DNA of 8,501 nucleotides from Actinomycetota bacterium. GTDB lineage: Bacteria; Actinomycetota; Thermoleophilia; Solirubrobacterales; 70-9. The stretch spans positions 1 through 8,501 of the forward strand of contig JAFDWD010000198.1 of the NCBI GenBank assembly GCA_018268695.1. The letters run 5' to 3'. The first letter of the stretch is position 1, and every line of letters begins with the position of its first letter. Below are positions 1-6,685 of the stretch, piece by piece. The notes beneath the pieces were generated by a model. It was not told the DNA's origin. It saw only the letters and a list, made by a program, of their open reading frames with translations, and ran no database searches. Both the position numbers and the translations under genes were made by a program.

Positions 1-68
1 GCGACCACTTCCGCCGCGCCACCGCGACGACGCCGACCGCGTACCGCCGCACCTTCCAGGCGAACTGA
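1..68 (+). CDS. AraC/GlxA-family transcriptional regulator, C-terminal fragment
   Basis: Only the last 21 codons are in the window, read from base 3 to a TGA at 66-68. The peptide begins DHFRRATATTPTAYRRTF and matches the end of the AraC/XylS DNA-binding domain, where the second helix-turn-helix is followed by a conserved pattern of the type FRR..G.sPxAYRRxF. The TTPTAYRRTF form is typical of GlxA-like AraC regulators, which carry an N-terminal DJ-1/PfpI-like domain; that part lies outside the window, so the subfamily is inference. The fragment is too short for an ORF caller with a length cutoff. The gene ends 47 bp before the next start on the same strand; whether it regulates the glycan genes downstream cannot be seen. 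Confidence 0.72.
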   Translation, partial: DHFRRATATTPTAYRRTFQAN

Positions 69-92
69 CCGGTCACAAGAACCGGTGACAGG
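69..92. repeat. Imperfect inverted repeat between the AraC-like gene and the first hydrolase
   Basis: CCGGTCAC (69-76) faces GTGACAGG (85-92), pairing at 7 of 8 positions around an 8-base loop. The hexamer ACCGGT, itself a palindrome, occurs twice here (68-73 and 81-86). There is no T-tract, so this is not a convincing intrinsic terminator; it could be a weak terminator stem, an operator, or chance in a GC-rich spacer. Confidence 0.25.
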
Positions 93-115
93 ACCGCTAC
101 ATCTCGCGCAAGGTC

Positions 116-1366
116 GTGTTCAAGACTGCTCTGACCCGTGAAGATCGCGCCGTCCCGCTACTCTCTCCAACTCCTTTGAGGCGTCTGCTCTCGTCCGCAC
201 TTCTTCTCCTCGCCCTCGTCGGCGGCACCCTGCTCCTCGCGGGGCAGTCGACGACGCCTGCCGCCGCGGCGACCGCACCCGTGCCGAAAGCCCCGAAGGG
301 CTTCTTCGGGATCGTCCCGCAGACGCCGGTGACCGAAATGGACGCGAAGTACATGAAGGCCGGTGGGATCGAAGCGATTCGCACGCCGCTGATCTGGCCC
401 GCGATCCAGCCGACCAAGAAGGGCCCGTACAACTGGGGCGCTTTCGACCCGATCGTCGAAGAAGCGGCGCGGCAGGGCCTCTCGGTGTTGCCCTTCGTCA
501 TCGCCACGCCGAAGTGGGTGGCGAAGAAGGAAACGACGCTGCCGATCAACAATGCGACGCAGCGGAAGGCCTACGTCGCGTTCCTGCGCGCGGCGGTCGA
601 ACGCTATGGGCCGGGCGGCCAGTTCTGGGTGGAACACTCGCCGGCGAAGATCCAGGAAGAACAGGCGAAGGAGCAGCAGGGACCGGTGTACGAACTTCCC
701 GGCGCCCGCCTCAAGCCGATCGCCAAGCCGATGCCGATCAAGACCTGGCAGGTCTGGAACGAGGCCAACTTCTTCTACTTCGCCTACCCGGTCGACCCGA
801 TCGCCTACGCGAAGTTGCTGAAGCTCTCGACGCCGGTGATCAAAAGCGCCGAGCCGGGCGCCAAAGTGATGCTCACCGGGCTCTTCGGCAGGCCGGGCAC
901 GGGCGCGAAACGCGGCATGGCGGCGGCCGAATTCCTCGCGAAGCTCTACGCGGTCCCGGGGATCAAGAGCTACTTCGACGGTGTTGCTCTGCACCCGTAC
1001 GCGATCAATTCCGAACAGCTCGAAGAAATCGTCGAAGAATTCCACGACGTGACGGTCGAAAACCGCGACCGGGTGCCGCTCTACATCACCGAGATGGGCT
1101 GGGGCTCACAGAACGACTACCACGTCAACGCCTTCGAGCACGGCATCCGCGGCCAGGTCGAAGAACTCCAGAAGGCCTACGGCTACCTGCTGGCGAACCG
1201 CACGAAATTGGACCTCAAGCAGGTCTACTGGTTCTCGTGGAAGGACCTGCCCGAATCTTGCTCCTTCTGCGACTCGGTCGGCCTCTTCGCCAGCGGCCCG
1301 AAGTTCAAGCCGAAGCCTGCCTGGCGCGCCTTCGTCGCCATCACCCACGGCCGCACGCGTCCCTGA
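116..1366 (+). CDS. Secreted clan-A glycoside hydrolase (GH39/PslG-like)
   Basis: A predicted exported glycosidase of the (beta/alpha)8 clan GH-A. The N-terminus has an arginine pair (22-23), a hydrophobic stretch at about 24-43 and an Ala-rich c-region, so signal peptidase cleavage near residue 54 is likely. In the mature part, WQVWNEAN (211-218) is the clan-A strand-4 motif with acid/base Glu216; HPY at 293-295 is the usual active-site histidine segment; YITEMGWG (323-330) holds the strand-7 nucleophile Glu326. The 110-residue gap between the two Glu residues is close to that of PslG-type enzymes. A charged insert (about 172-205) precedes the acid/base motif, and Cys382/Cys385 near the C-terminus may form a disulfide. 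GTG at 116 is the first standard start after an in-frame TGA at 86-88; no good Shine-Dalgarno is visible. A TTG at 176 would still leave a complete signal peptide. Substrate is unknown; a surface polysaccharide is the contextual guess. Glu codons are unusually GAA-rich (21 of 26). Confidence 0.85.
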   Translation: MFKTALTREDRAVPLLSPTPLRRLLSSALLLLALVGGTLLLAGQSTTPAAAATAPVPKAPKGFFGIVPQTPVTEMDAKYMKAGGIEAIRTPLIWPAIQPTKKGPYNWGAFDPIVEEAARQGLSVLPFVIATPKWVAKKETTLPINNATQRKAYVAFLRAAVERYGPGGQFWVEHSPAKIQEEQAKEQQGPVYELPGARLKPIAKPMPIKTWQVWNEANFFYFAYPVDPIAYAKLLKLSTPVIKSAEPGAKVMLTGLFGRPGTGAKRGMAAAEFLAKLYAVPGIKSYFDGVALHPYAINSEQLEEIVEEFHDVTVENRDRVPLYITEMGWGSQNDYHVNAFEHGIRGQVEELQKAYGYLLANRTKLDLKQVYWFSWKDLPESCSFCDSVGLFASGPKFKPKPAWRAFVAITHGRTRP

Positions 1367-1907
1367 GCACGATTCGCGCGGTGCCCTCGACCGCCACTGC
1401 GGCGGCGTAGCCTTCGTCGATGCGCAACTGGTGTGCGACCACTTCGGGGCCGGGTGACGGTCCGGAGAGCCCTCCTCCGGTGCACTTCACACGGGCCTCG
1501 TGCCGCGTCCAGGCGGCGTAGAAGAGGGCCTCGCGCTTCGTCTCGGCGGCGAAGGCGATGGCCGCGGCGTCGGCGCCGGGCAGCCAGCGCTCGGCCAGCC
1601 GCACGAGATCGCGACGCGGGCGCAGCCTCTCGACGTCGATTCCGACCTCGGTCCCACCCGGCGCGATGGCCACCATCGCCAGTCCGCCGGAGTGGGAGAG
1701 GTTGAACGAGAGCCGTCCGGGGTCCCGGGCGAGCCGCGGCTTCCCGTTGTCGCCGATCTCCAGCTCCGAGGCGCGGGCGCCACCGAGGTAGTCGGCAAGG
1801 AGCGTCGCAAGGGCTCGTCGCGCGGCGACACGAGGGTCGTCCTCGGGCACGGGGACCCGCCAGACGTGGACTTCGCCCGGCTCCGGCGGTTTACACGCGA
1901 TCTTCAT
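1341..1907 (-). CDS. Sfp-type 4'-phosphopantetheinyl transferase
   Basis: Transfers the phosphopantetheine arm of coenzyme A to a serine on acyl- or peptidyl-carrier proteins. The 188-residue product shows the family motifs in order: NGKPRL (54-59), FNLSHSGG (68-75) with the CoA-contacting His72, VGIDVERLRP (88-97) with Mg-binding Asp91 and Glu93, and WTRHEARVKCTGGG (133-146) with Glu137 and Lys141. The usual Lys before the catalytic Glu (W..KEA..K) is His136 here. Sfp itself is about 224 residues, so this is a compact member. The ATG has an AGGA four bases upstream on the minus strand. It is the only minus-strand gene and its last 26 bp overlap the end of the convergent hydrolase gene. No carrier protein, polyketide synthase or NRPS is in view, so the client is unknown; fatty-acid ACP or an off-window cluster are both possible. 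Confidence 0.92.
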   Translation of the reverse strand: MKIACKPPEPGEVHVWRVPVPEDDPRVAARRALATLLADYLGGARASELEIGDNGKPRLARDPGRLSFNLSHSGGLAMVAIAPGGTEVGIDVERLRPRRDLVRLAERWLPGADAAAIAFAAETKREALFYAAWTRHEARVKCTGGGLSGPSPGPEVVAHQLRIDEGYAAAVAVEGTARIVLRDACGRG

Positions 1908-1980
1908 CTCTTCCTAAGAACATTCAGATCCAATTCAGTATCCGATGACCGTGAACGTGGCTGCGAATAGGATGAACGTG
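1908..1980. promoter_or_regulatory. Divergent intergenic region with an 11-bp-phased direct repeat
   Basis: This 73-bp spacer separates the start of the leftward phosphopantetheinyl transferase from the start of the rightward mannosyltransferase and is one of the least GC-rich stretches of the window, so it should hold both promoters. ATTCAG occurs at 1922-1927 and again at 1933-1938, exactly 11 bp apart, giving two repeat units of about 11 bp (1922-1932 and 1933-1943). Such one-turn direct repeats are a layout used by response regulators of the PhoP type. No convincing -35/-10 pair was found on either strand. Confidence 0.35.
1969..1972 (+). promoter_or_regulatory. Shine-Dalgarno that selects the mannosyltransferase start
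   Basis: AGGA lies eight bases before the ATG at 1981. The upstream in-frame ATGs at 1945 and 1972 have no such site at a workable distance (the 1972 codon overlaps it), so 1981 is preferred. Confidence 0.5.
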
Positions 1981-2772
1981 ATGGAGTCCTCCGCGGGGGC
2001 AGGGTCCACCTGGCTGGTCCTGCCGACCTACAACGAGGCGGCCAACGTCGTCGCGATCGTGGAGGCGGCGCAGAGGCACCTACCCGACGATGCCCGCGTC
2101 CTCATCGTCGACGACAACTCGCCTGACGGCACCGGGCAGATCGCCGACCGTCTGGCTGGGGACGACAAGCGCATCGGGGTGCTCCACCGCCCCGGCAAGG
2201 AAGGCCTCGGCCCCGCCTACATCGCCGGCTTCCGCCACGCCCTCACGGGCGGCGCCGACTTCGTCCTGCAGATGGACGCCGACTTCTCCCACGACCCAGC
2301 CGACCTGCCGCGGCTCCTCTCCGCGGTCAAGGACGGCGCCGACGTGGCGCTCGGCTCCCGCTATGTGCCCGGCGGTGGGGTCACCGATTGGGGCCTCCTA
2401 CGCCGCATCGTCAGCCGCGGCGGCAGCCTCTACGCGGGCGTCGTCCTCGGGGTCTCCCCGCGCGACCTGACCGGTGGCTTCAAGTGCCACCGCCGTCGCG
2501 TGCTGGAGACGATCGACCTCGGCGCGGTGGCCTCCAAGGGCTACGTTTTCCAAGTCGAGATGACCTACCGGACCCTGCGGGCGGGCTTCACCGTCCGCGA
2601 GGTGCCGATCCGCTTCCGCGACCGCCGGGCGGGCGAGTCGAAGATGTCCGCGGCGATCGCCGCCGAAGCCGTCTGGCAGGTGCCGCTGCTGCGCCGGCGG
2701 GTGGGAGCGGCGGGCGCTCCTCGATCGGCGCGTGAATCGCATTCGGACGCCGGAGTTCCTTCGTCCAGGTAA
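1981..2772 (+). CDS. Polyprenyl-phosphate mannose synthase-like GT2 (Dpm1/Ppm1 type)
   Basis: A GT-A fold family-2 glycosyltransferase that would transfer mannose, or a related sugar, from a nucleotide donor to polyprenyl phosphate at the cytoplasmic face of the membrane. From the ATG at 1981 (263 residues) the motifs are: LPTYNEA (14-20), IVDDNSPDGT (42-51), the metal-binding MDADFSHDP (98-106) with Asp99 and Asp101, GSRYVPGG (125-132), DLTGGFKCHRR (162-172), KGYVFQVEMTYR (186-197) and the ESKMS segment (219-223). The DNSPDGT, QMDADFSHDP and GYxFQxEM strings are characteristic of Dpm1/Ppm1 synthases. There is no transmembrane segment after the catalytic domain, only a short polar tail, as in single-domain Dpm1 enzymes. 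The upstream ATG at 1945 would add 12 residues without a good ribosome site. A 114-bp gap follows, so it may be its own transcription unit. Sugar specificity is inferred. Confidence 0.85.
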   Translation: MESSAGAGSTWLVLPTYNEAANVVAIVEAAQRHLPDDARVLIVDDNSPDGTGQIADRLAGDDKRIGVLHRPGKEGLGPAYIAGFRHALTGGADFVLQMDADFSHDPADLPRLLSAVKDGADVALGSRYVPGGGVTDWGLLRRIVSRGGSLYAGVVLGVSPRDLTGGFKCHRRRVLETIDLGAVASKGYVFQVEMTYRTLRAGFTVREVPIRFRDRRAGESKMSAAIAAEAVWQVPLLRRRVGAAGAPRSARESHSDAGVPSSR

Positions 2773-2886
2773 GGGCGCGGCGGCGTTCGAGCCAGACCGC
2801 ACGAACGGCGCGGAGCGACCGGTGGCCGCGCCGCCATCATCACTATCGTCCCCCGCCCGGGCGGCCTATGTCTGCCCGCGACCACC
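2773..2886. promoter_or_regulatory. Leader of the glycosyltransferase operon with a 12-bp palindrome
   Basis: This 114-bp gap is the largest on the + strand before the operon that starts at 2887 and probably contains its promoter, although no clear -35/-10 pair is visible. CCGCCCGGGCGG at 2853-2864 is a perfect 12-bp palindrome, 22 bp before the GTG. GCGCGGC (2775-2781) and GCCGCGC (2825-2831) could also pair over a 43-base loop. There is no Shine-Dalgarno before the GTG. Such GC palindromes are not rare at this base composition, so operator function is speculative. Confidence 0.3.
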
Positions 2887-3621
2887 GTGACTACGCTTTC
2901 GATCGTCATACCGGCATACAACGAGGAGACCCGTCTGCCGGCTCTTCTCCATGCCTTGAACCGGGAAGCCGCCACGGCCGCCGCGGCTGCCGGGATGGAG
3001 CTGGCCGAGGTCCTGGTCGTCGACGACGGCAGCACGGATCGCACGGCGGCGATCCTGAATGCCGCTACCGCGGACAACGGGAAGCTGATCCCGGTGCACG
3101 ACTACGACCGCAATCGCGGCAAGGGCGCGGCCTTCGCGGCCGGCGTGCGCCGTGCCCACGGCGACAAGGTCCTGCTCGCCGACGTCGACCTCTCGACGCC
3201 GCTGACCGAGCTGCCGAAACTGTCCGCCGCGATTGCCGCCGGCGCCGACATCGCGATCGGCTCGCGCAACGTGCAAGGCGCGATCGTCGAACGCGGGCCC
3301 CTGCACCGCAAGGTTCTCGGCAACAGCTTCAACCTGCTCGTCCGCGCGCTGACCGGCCTCGACCTGCACGACACGCAGAACGGCTTCAAGCTCTTCCCGA
3401 CCGACGTCGCCAAGCGGCTTCTTGCCGTGCAGTCCTTTCCTGGCTTTTCCTTCGACGTCGAGCTCCTGATGCGGGCCGATCGCGAGGGGCTGAAGATCGC
3501 CGAGGTGCCGATCATCTATCAGCACGACGCCAGCTCCACCGTCCGCGTCGGGTCCGCCGGGGCGGGCATGCTGCGCGACGTGCTCGCCATGGTCTGGAAG
3601 ATCAGGTTGCGCGGACGATGA
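2887..3621 (+). CDS. Polyprenyl-phosphate glucosyltransferase-like GT2 (Alg5/DPG-synthase type)
   Basis: A second GT2 enzyme, predicted to move glucose or another hexose from a nucleotide donor to polyprenyl phosphate. The 244 residues contain IVIPAYNEE (6-14), VVDDGSTDRT (44-53), DRNRGKGAA (74-82), LADVDLSTP (97-105) with the DxD pair Asp99/Asp101, GSRN (125-128), DTQNGFKLF (162-170) and FDVELL (189-194). NRGKG, DTQ.GFKLF and FDVELL together are the signature of the Alg5 branch and differ from the DNSPDGT/GYxFQxEM set of the preceding gene, so the two synthases should load different sugars. No C-terminal membrane helices are seen. GTG at 2887 is the only good in-frame start; an ATG at 2868 is in another frame. 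The stop overlaps the next start (ATGA at 3618-3621), implying translational coupling with the membrane glycosyltransferase that may use its product. Confidence 0.87.
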   Translation: MTTLSIVIPAYNEETRLPALLHALNREAATAAAAAGMELAEVLVVDDGSTDRTAAILNAATADNGKLIPVHDYDRNRGKGAAFAAGVRRAHGDKVLLADVDLSTPLTELPKLSAAIAAGADIAIGSRNVQGAIVERGPLHRKVLGNSFNLLVRALTGLDLHDTQNGFKLFPTDVAKRLLAVQSFPGFSFDVELLMRADREGLKIAEVPIIYQHDASSTVRVGSAGAGMLRDVLAMVWKIRLRGR

Positions 3622-5582
3622 GCGGCGACGGCGCGGTGCCCGCCGCTTCGACCACGAGCGCCCGTCCGACTTGGGGCGAGAGCCTGCGCGATCCGAAGGT
3701 CGTCACGATCGCGCTATACGCCCTGGTCACGATCGGGGCCCTCGTCGCGGGCTACTTCGCCCTCTTCACCCAGTTCGCCCCCTACGACGACGAGGGCACG
3801 CTGCTGGTGACGCTGAACGGCTTCGCCCACGGCCACGCGCTCTACAACGAAATCTATACGCCCTACGGCCCGTTCTACTACGAGCTCTTCGGCGGCCTGC
3901 TGGCCCTGTTCGGCCAGGACATAACCACCGACATCAGCCGCACCGCGGTGCTTGTGATGTGGGTCGGGATGAGCCTCGTCTCCGGCGTCACCGCCCAGCG
4001 GCTGACCGGGCGGCTCGAGCTCGGGCTGACCGGGATGATCGCCGCCTTCGCGACCCTTTTCGTGCTCGCCGGCGAGCCGATGCATCCCCAGGTCCTTTGC
4101 GTCGTCATCCTCGGCGCCTTCACCGCCGTGGCCGTCTTCGGTCCCGGCGGCCGCGACCGGGTCCTGTGGACCGGCGCCGCCGCCGGAGCGCTGTTGGCGG
4201 CCCTGGTCCTGACCAAGCTGAACCTGGGCGTGCTCGCCGTCGCGGCCACCGTCATCGCCGCCGCGCTCACGGTCGGCCCGCTGGCGAACCGGGCCTGGAT
4301 CCGCTGGCCGATCACCGTCATCGGTCTGCTCTTCCCGCTGGCGTTGACGGGCCAGGACCTCGACATCGAATGGGTGCGGAACCTGACCGCGATGGAGATC
4401 TTCGCGATGGCCGCGATCCTCGTCGCCGCCTGGTCGATTCGTCCGCCGCGCGACGAGGAGGATCCGTTGACGGCCCGCTGGATCGTCGGCGCCGTGATCG
4501 GTTTCGCGGTCGCCTTCGTCGCGATCATGGTCGCGATCCTGCTGAACGGCTCGACCCTCTCGGAAGCCTACGAGGGGATGGTGACCGAGGCGGCGCGCGT
4601 CCGCGAAGTCAACATGACCGAATTCCCCAACCCCGCCGCGGCGGTGGACTGGGCGCTCGCCGCGGTCGCGGCGGCGGCGATCGCGGTGTGGGCGCGGTGG
4701 GGGAGCGACCGTCCCTCGATCTGGCCCGGCCTCCTGCGCGCCGCCGCCGGCCTGGTGATCTGGTTCTCGATCGCGAAGATCGCCCCGATCGGCCTGAACC
4801 CCTCGGTCGGCAACCCGGACTCGCTGGCCGCGGTGCTCGCCTGGGTCGCGGTGCTCCCGCCCGGGGGCGTCGTCAAGCGGCCATACGAGCGCTTCCTCCG
4901 CGTGCTGCTGCCCGCCCTCGCGGTCGCCGAGACGTTGCAGGTCTACCCGGTCGCCGGCAGCCAGATGGGGATCGCCGCCTTCGTCTACGTGCCGGTCGGC
5001 GCCATCTGCCTCGGCGATGCGCTGACCTGTCTGCGGCGCTGGAGCGAGGCCCGTGGGGGGATCGCGGTGCAGCGGCTGGGCGTCATCGTCGGGGTTGTCG
5101 CGGCGGCCGTCGCGGTCGATTTCGCGATCAACTCCGTCGCCCGCCCCGCGGTCAACGGCGCGATCGCCTACCACCATCAGAAATCGCTCGACCTACCGGG
5201 AGCGTCCGCCCTCCGCCTACCGCCCGCCGAAGCCGAAACCTACGAAAAGCTGATCGCGCTCATCCACGAAAACAAGTGCACGACCTTCATCGGCTACCCG
5301 AACATCGACAGCTTCTACCTCTGGGCGCAGATCGAACCGCCGCTCCCGTACGCCCCTGGAGCCTGGGTGAACGCGATGGACTCCGAACGCCAGCAGACGG
5401 TGGTCGACGAATTGAAGTCCTCACCGCGTCCCTGTCTGATCCGCAGCGACGCCCGTGCCCAGAACTGGCTGCGCGGCAATCCCGCCCCGGAACGCCCGCT
5501 CGCCAACTACGTGCTCAACGACTTCACGCCGGTCGCCGAAGTCGGCGAATTCCAGTTCGAGCTGCCCTCAGCGGGGCAGTAG
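3618..5582 (+). CDS. GT-C-like integral membrane glycosyltransferase
   Basis: A 654-residue polytopic membrane protein with roughly 11-13 hydrophobic segments between about residues 28 and 508, then a soluble C-terminal domain (about 512-654). After the first helix comes a conserved-looking extracytoplasmic loop, PYDDEGTLL (55-63), followed by HGHALYNEIYTPYGPFYY (71-88). An acidic pair in the first outer loop is the hallmark of GT-C enzymes such as PMT and ArnT, which use polyprenyl-phosphate sugars as donors. It may therefore use the lipid-linked sugar made by the coupled upstream gene (inference). The ATG at 3618 overlaps that gene's stop. The same frame is open upstream to 2868, but that part is a shadow of the preceding gene. 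The C-terminal domain contains a Cys pair (one in ENKCTTF, one in PRPCLIR) and its Glu codons switch from mostly GAG to mostly GAA. Acceptor unknown. Confidence 0.75.
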   Translation: MSGDGAVPAASTTSARPTWGESLRDPKVVTIALYALVTIGALVAGYFALFTQFAPYDDEGTLLVTLNGFAHGHALYNEIYTPYGPFYYELFGGLLALFGQDITTDISRTAVLVMWVGMSLVSGVTAQRLTGRLELGLTGMIAAFATLFVLAGEPMHPQVLCVVILGAFTAVAVFGPGGRDRVLWTGAAAGALLAALVLTKLNLGVLAVAATVIAAALTVGPLANRAWIRWPITVIGLLFPLALTGQDLDIEWVRNLTAMEIFAMAAILVAAWSIRPPRDEEDPLTARWIVGAVIGFAVAFVAIMVAILLNGSTLSEAYEGMVTEAARVREVNMTEFPNPAAAVDWALAAVAAAAIAVWARWGSDRPSIWPGLLRAAAGLVIWFSIAKIAPIGLNPSVGNPDSLAAVLAWVAVLPPGGVVKRPYERFLRVLLPALAVAETLQVYPVAGSQMGIAAFVYVPVGAICLGDALTCLRRWSEARGGIAVQRLGVIVGVVAAAVAVDFAINSVARPAVNGAIAYHHQKSLDLPGASALRLPPAEAETYEKLIALIHENKCTTFIGYPNIDSFYLWAQIEPPLPYAPGAWVNAMDSERQQTVVDELKSSPRPCLIRSDARAQNWLRGNPAPERPLANYVLNDFTPVAEVGEFQFELPSAGQ

Positions 5583-5602
5583 CCCAGCGCTGATACGGTC
5601 GG

Positions 5603-6676
5603 ATGCCCTTGAAACGGCTGTTGATCACCGGTGGTGCCGGATTCGTCGGCTCCAACCTCGCGGTATCACTCGCGGGACGGCACCCTGACTGGGAGATCGT
5701 CGCGCTCGACAACCTCTACCGGCGAGGGTCGGAACTCAACCTGCCGCGCCTGGAGGAGGCCGGGGTGGAGTTCGTCAAGGGCGACGTGCGGGAGCCCGAC
5801 GACCTGGCCAAGATGGCGAAGATCGACGCGATGATCGAGTGCTCGGCCGAGCCCTCGGTGATGAGCGGCGTCGACGGCGACACCGGTTATCTCGTCCACA
5901 CCAACCTCACCGGCGCCTACAACTGTCTCGAGCTGGCGCGGCGGGACTCCGCTTTCTTCGTCTTCCTTTCGACCAGCCGGGTATACCCGGTGCAGCCGCA
6001 GGTGGACCTACGGCTGGAGGAGGCCGAGACCCGCTTCGAGCTGGCCGCCGAGCAGGACCTTCCAGGCGTCGGCCCGGCCGGCATCTCCGAGCGCTTCCCC
6101 CTGGAGGGGGCGAGGACGCTCTACGGCGCCACCAAGCTGGCCGCCGAGCTCCTGATCCAGGAGTACCGCGCGGCGCTCGGTGTGCCCGCGGTGATCGACC
6201 GCTGTGGCGTGATCGCCGGCCCCTGGCAGATGGGAAAGGTCGATCAGGGGGTATTCACCCACTGGATGCTTGCCCACGAATTCCGCAACCCGCTCTCCTA
6301 CATCGGTTTCGGAGGGCATGGAAAGCAAGTTCGCGATCTCCTCCACGTCGAGGACCTGGTCGACCTGGTCGACCGCCAGCTGCTCGACCCGCAGGGCTGG
6401 GACGGGCACACGATCAACGTCGGCGGCGGCCGCGAGATCAGCCTCTCGCTGTTGGAGACGACGGCGCTATGCCAGAAGCTGACCGGCAACGAGGTGCCGA
6501 TGACGCCGGTCGCCGAGACGCGGCAGGGCGACGTGCCGATCTACCTGTCGGACTGCGCTCGCCTCTTCGAGTTGGACGAGTGGCGCCCCCGGCGCAGTGC
6601 CGAGCAGGTGCTCGCGGACATCCACGACTGGATTGCCGCCGACCCGGAGCGGATCGCCGCGGCGCTACAGGTCTGA
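5603..6676 (+). CDS. CDP-paratose 2-epimerase-like SDR (NAD-dependent epimerase/dehydratase)
   Basis: An extended short-chain dehydrogenase/reductase acting on a nucleotide sugar in the cytoplasm. The 357 residues begin with the NAD-binding Rossmann loop TGGAGFVG (9-16) and Asp36 at the end of strand 2. Catalytic candidates are Ser123/Thr124 in FLSTSRVYP and the Tyr174-Lys178 pair in LYGATK, so the triad is intact. Features resembling CDP-tyvelose/paratose epimerase (TyvE) are the SNLA start of helix 1, the DQG....W segment around 214-221 and HGKQVRDLLHVEDLV (239-253). Substrate could still be another NDP-hexose, as with UDP-glucose 4-epimerase relatives; the exact sugar is inferred. It starts 20 bp after the preceding stop with only a weak GG-rich ribosome site, and its own stop is 9 bp from the next start, so it sits inside the operon. 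Glu codons are 26 GAG to 2 GAA, opposite to the gene that follows. Confidence 0.82.
   Translation: MPLKRLLITGGAGFVGSNLAVSLAGRHPDWEIVALDNLYRRGSELNLPRLEEAGVEFVKGDVREPDDLAKMAKIDAMIECSAEPSVMSGVDGDTGYLVHTNLTGAYNCLELARRDSAFFVFLSTSRVYPVQPQVDLRLEEAETRFELAAEQDLPGVGPAGISERFPLEGARTLYGATKLAAELLIQEYRAALGVPAVIDRCGVIAGPWQMGKVDQGVFTHWMLAHEFRNPLSYIGFGGHGKQVRDLLHVEDLVDLVDRQLLDPQGWDGHTINVGGGREISLSLLETTALCQKLTGNEVPMTPVAETRQGDVPIYLSDCARLFELDEWRPRRSAEQVLADIHDWIAADPERIAAALQV
6353..6374 (+). repeat. 9-bp tandem repeat inside the SDR gene
   Basis: GACCTGGTC is repeated at 6353-6361 and 6362-6370, followed by GACC. It keeps the reading frame and encodes the DLVDLVD segment, so it is probably just a coding consequence of a repeated peptide. 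Confidence 0.6.
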
Positions 6677-6685
6677 GGCCGGGCC

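Noticed and set aside
158..1045. A 295-codon minus-strand frame and a 298-codon +-strand frame (514-1410) over the first hydrolase
   Set aside because: The hydrolase frame has signal peptide and catalytic motifs; the others are low-complexity charged translations.
2868..3617. A long open frame from ATG 2868 that would fuse about 250 residues to the front of the GT-C-like protein
   Set aside because: Its translation is Arg/Pro-rich shadow sequence lying over the clear GT2 gene in another frame; the membrane protein has its own ATG at 3618 coupled to the GT2 stop.
3714..5177. A 487-codon open frame on the minus strand, and 3671-5593 on the + strand
   Set aside because: Both are compositional shadows of the GT-C-like gene, rich in Arg, Asp, Gly or His without recognisable domains.
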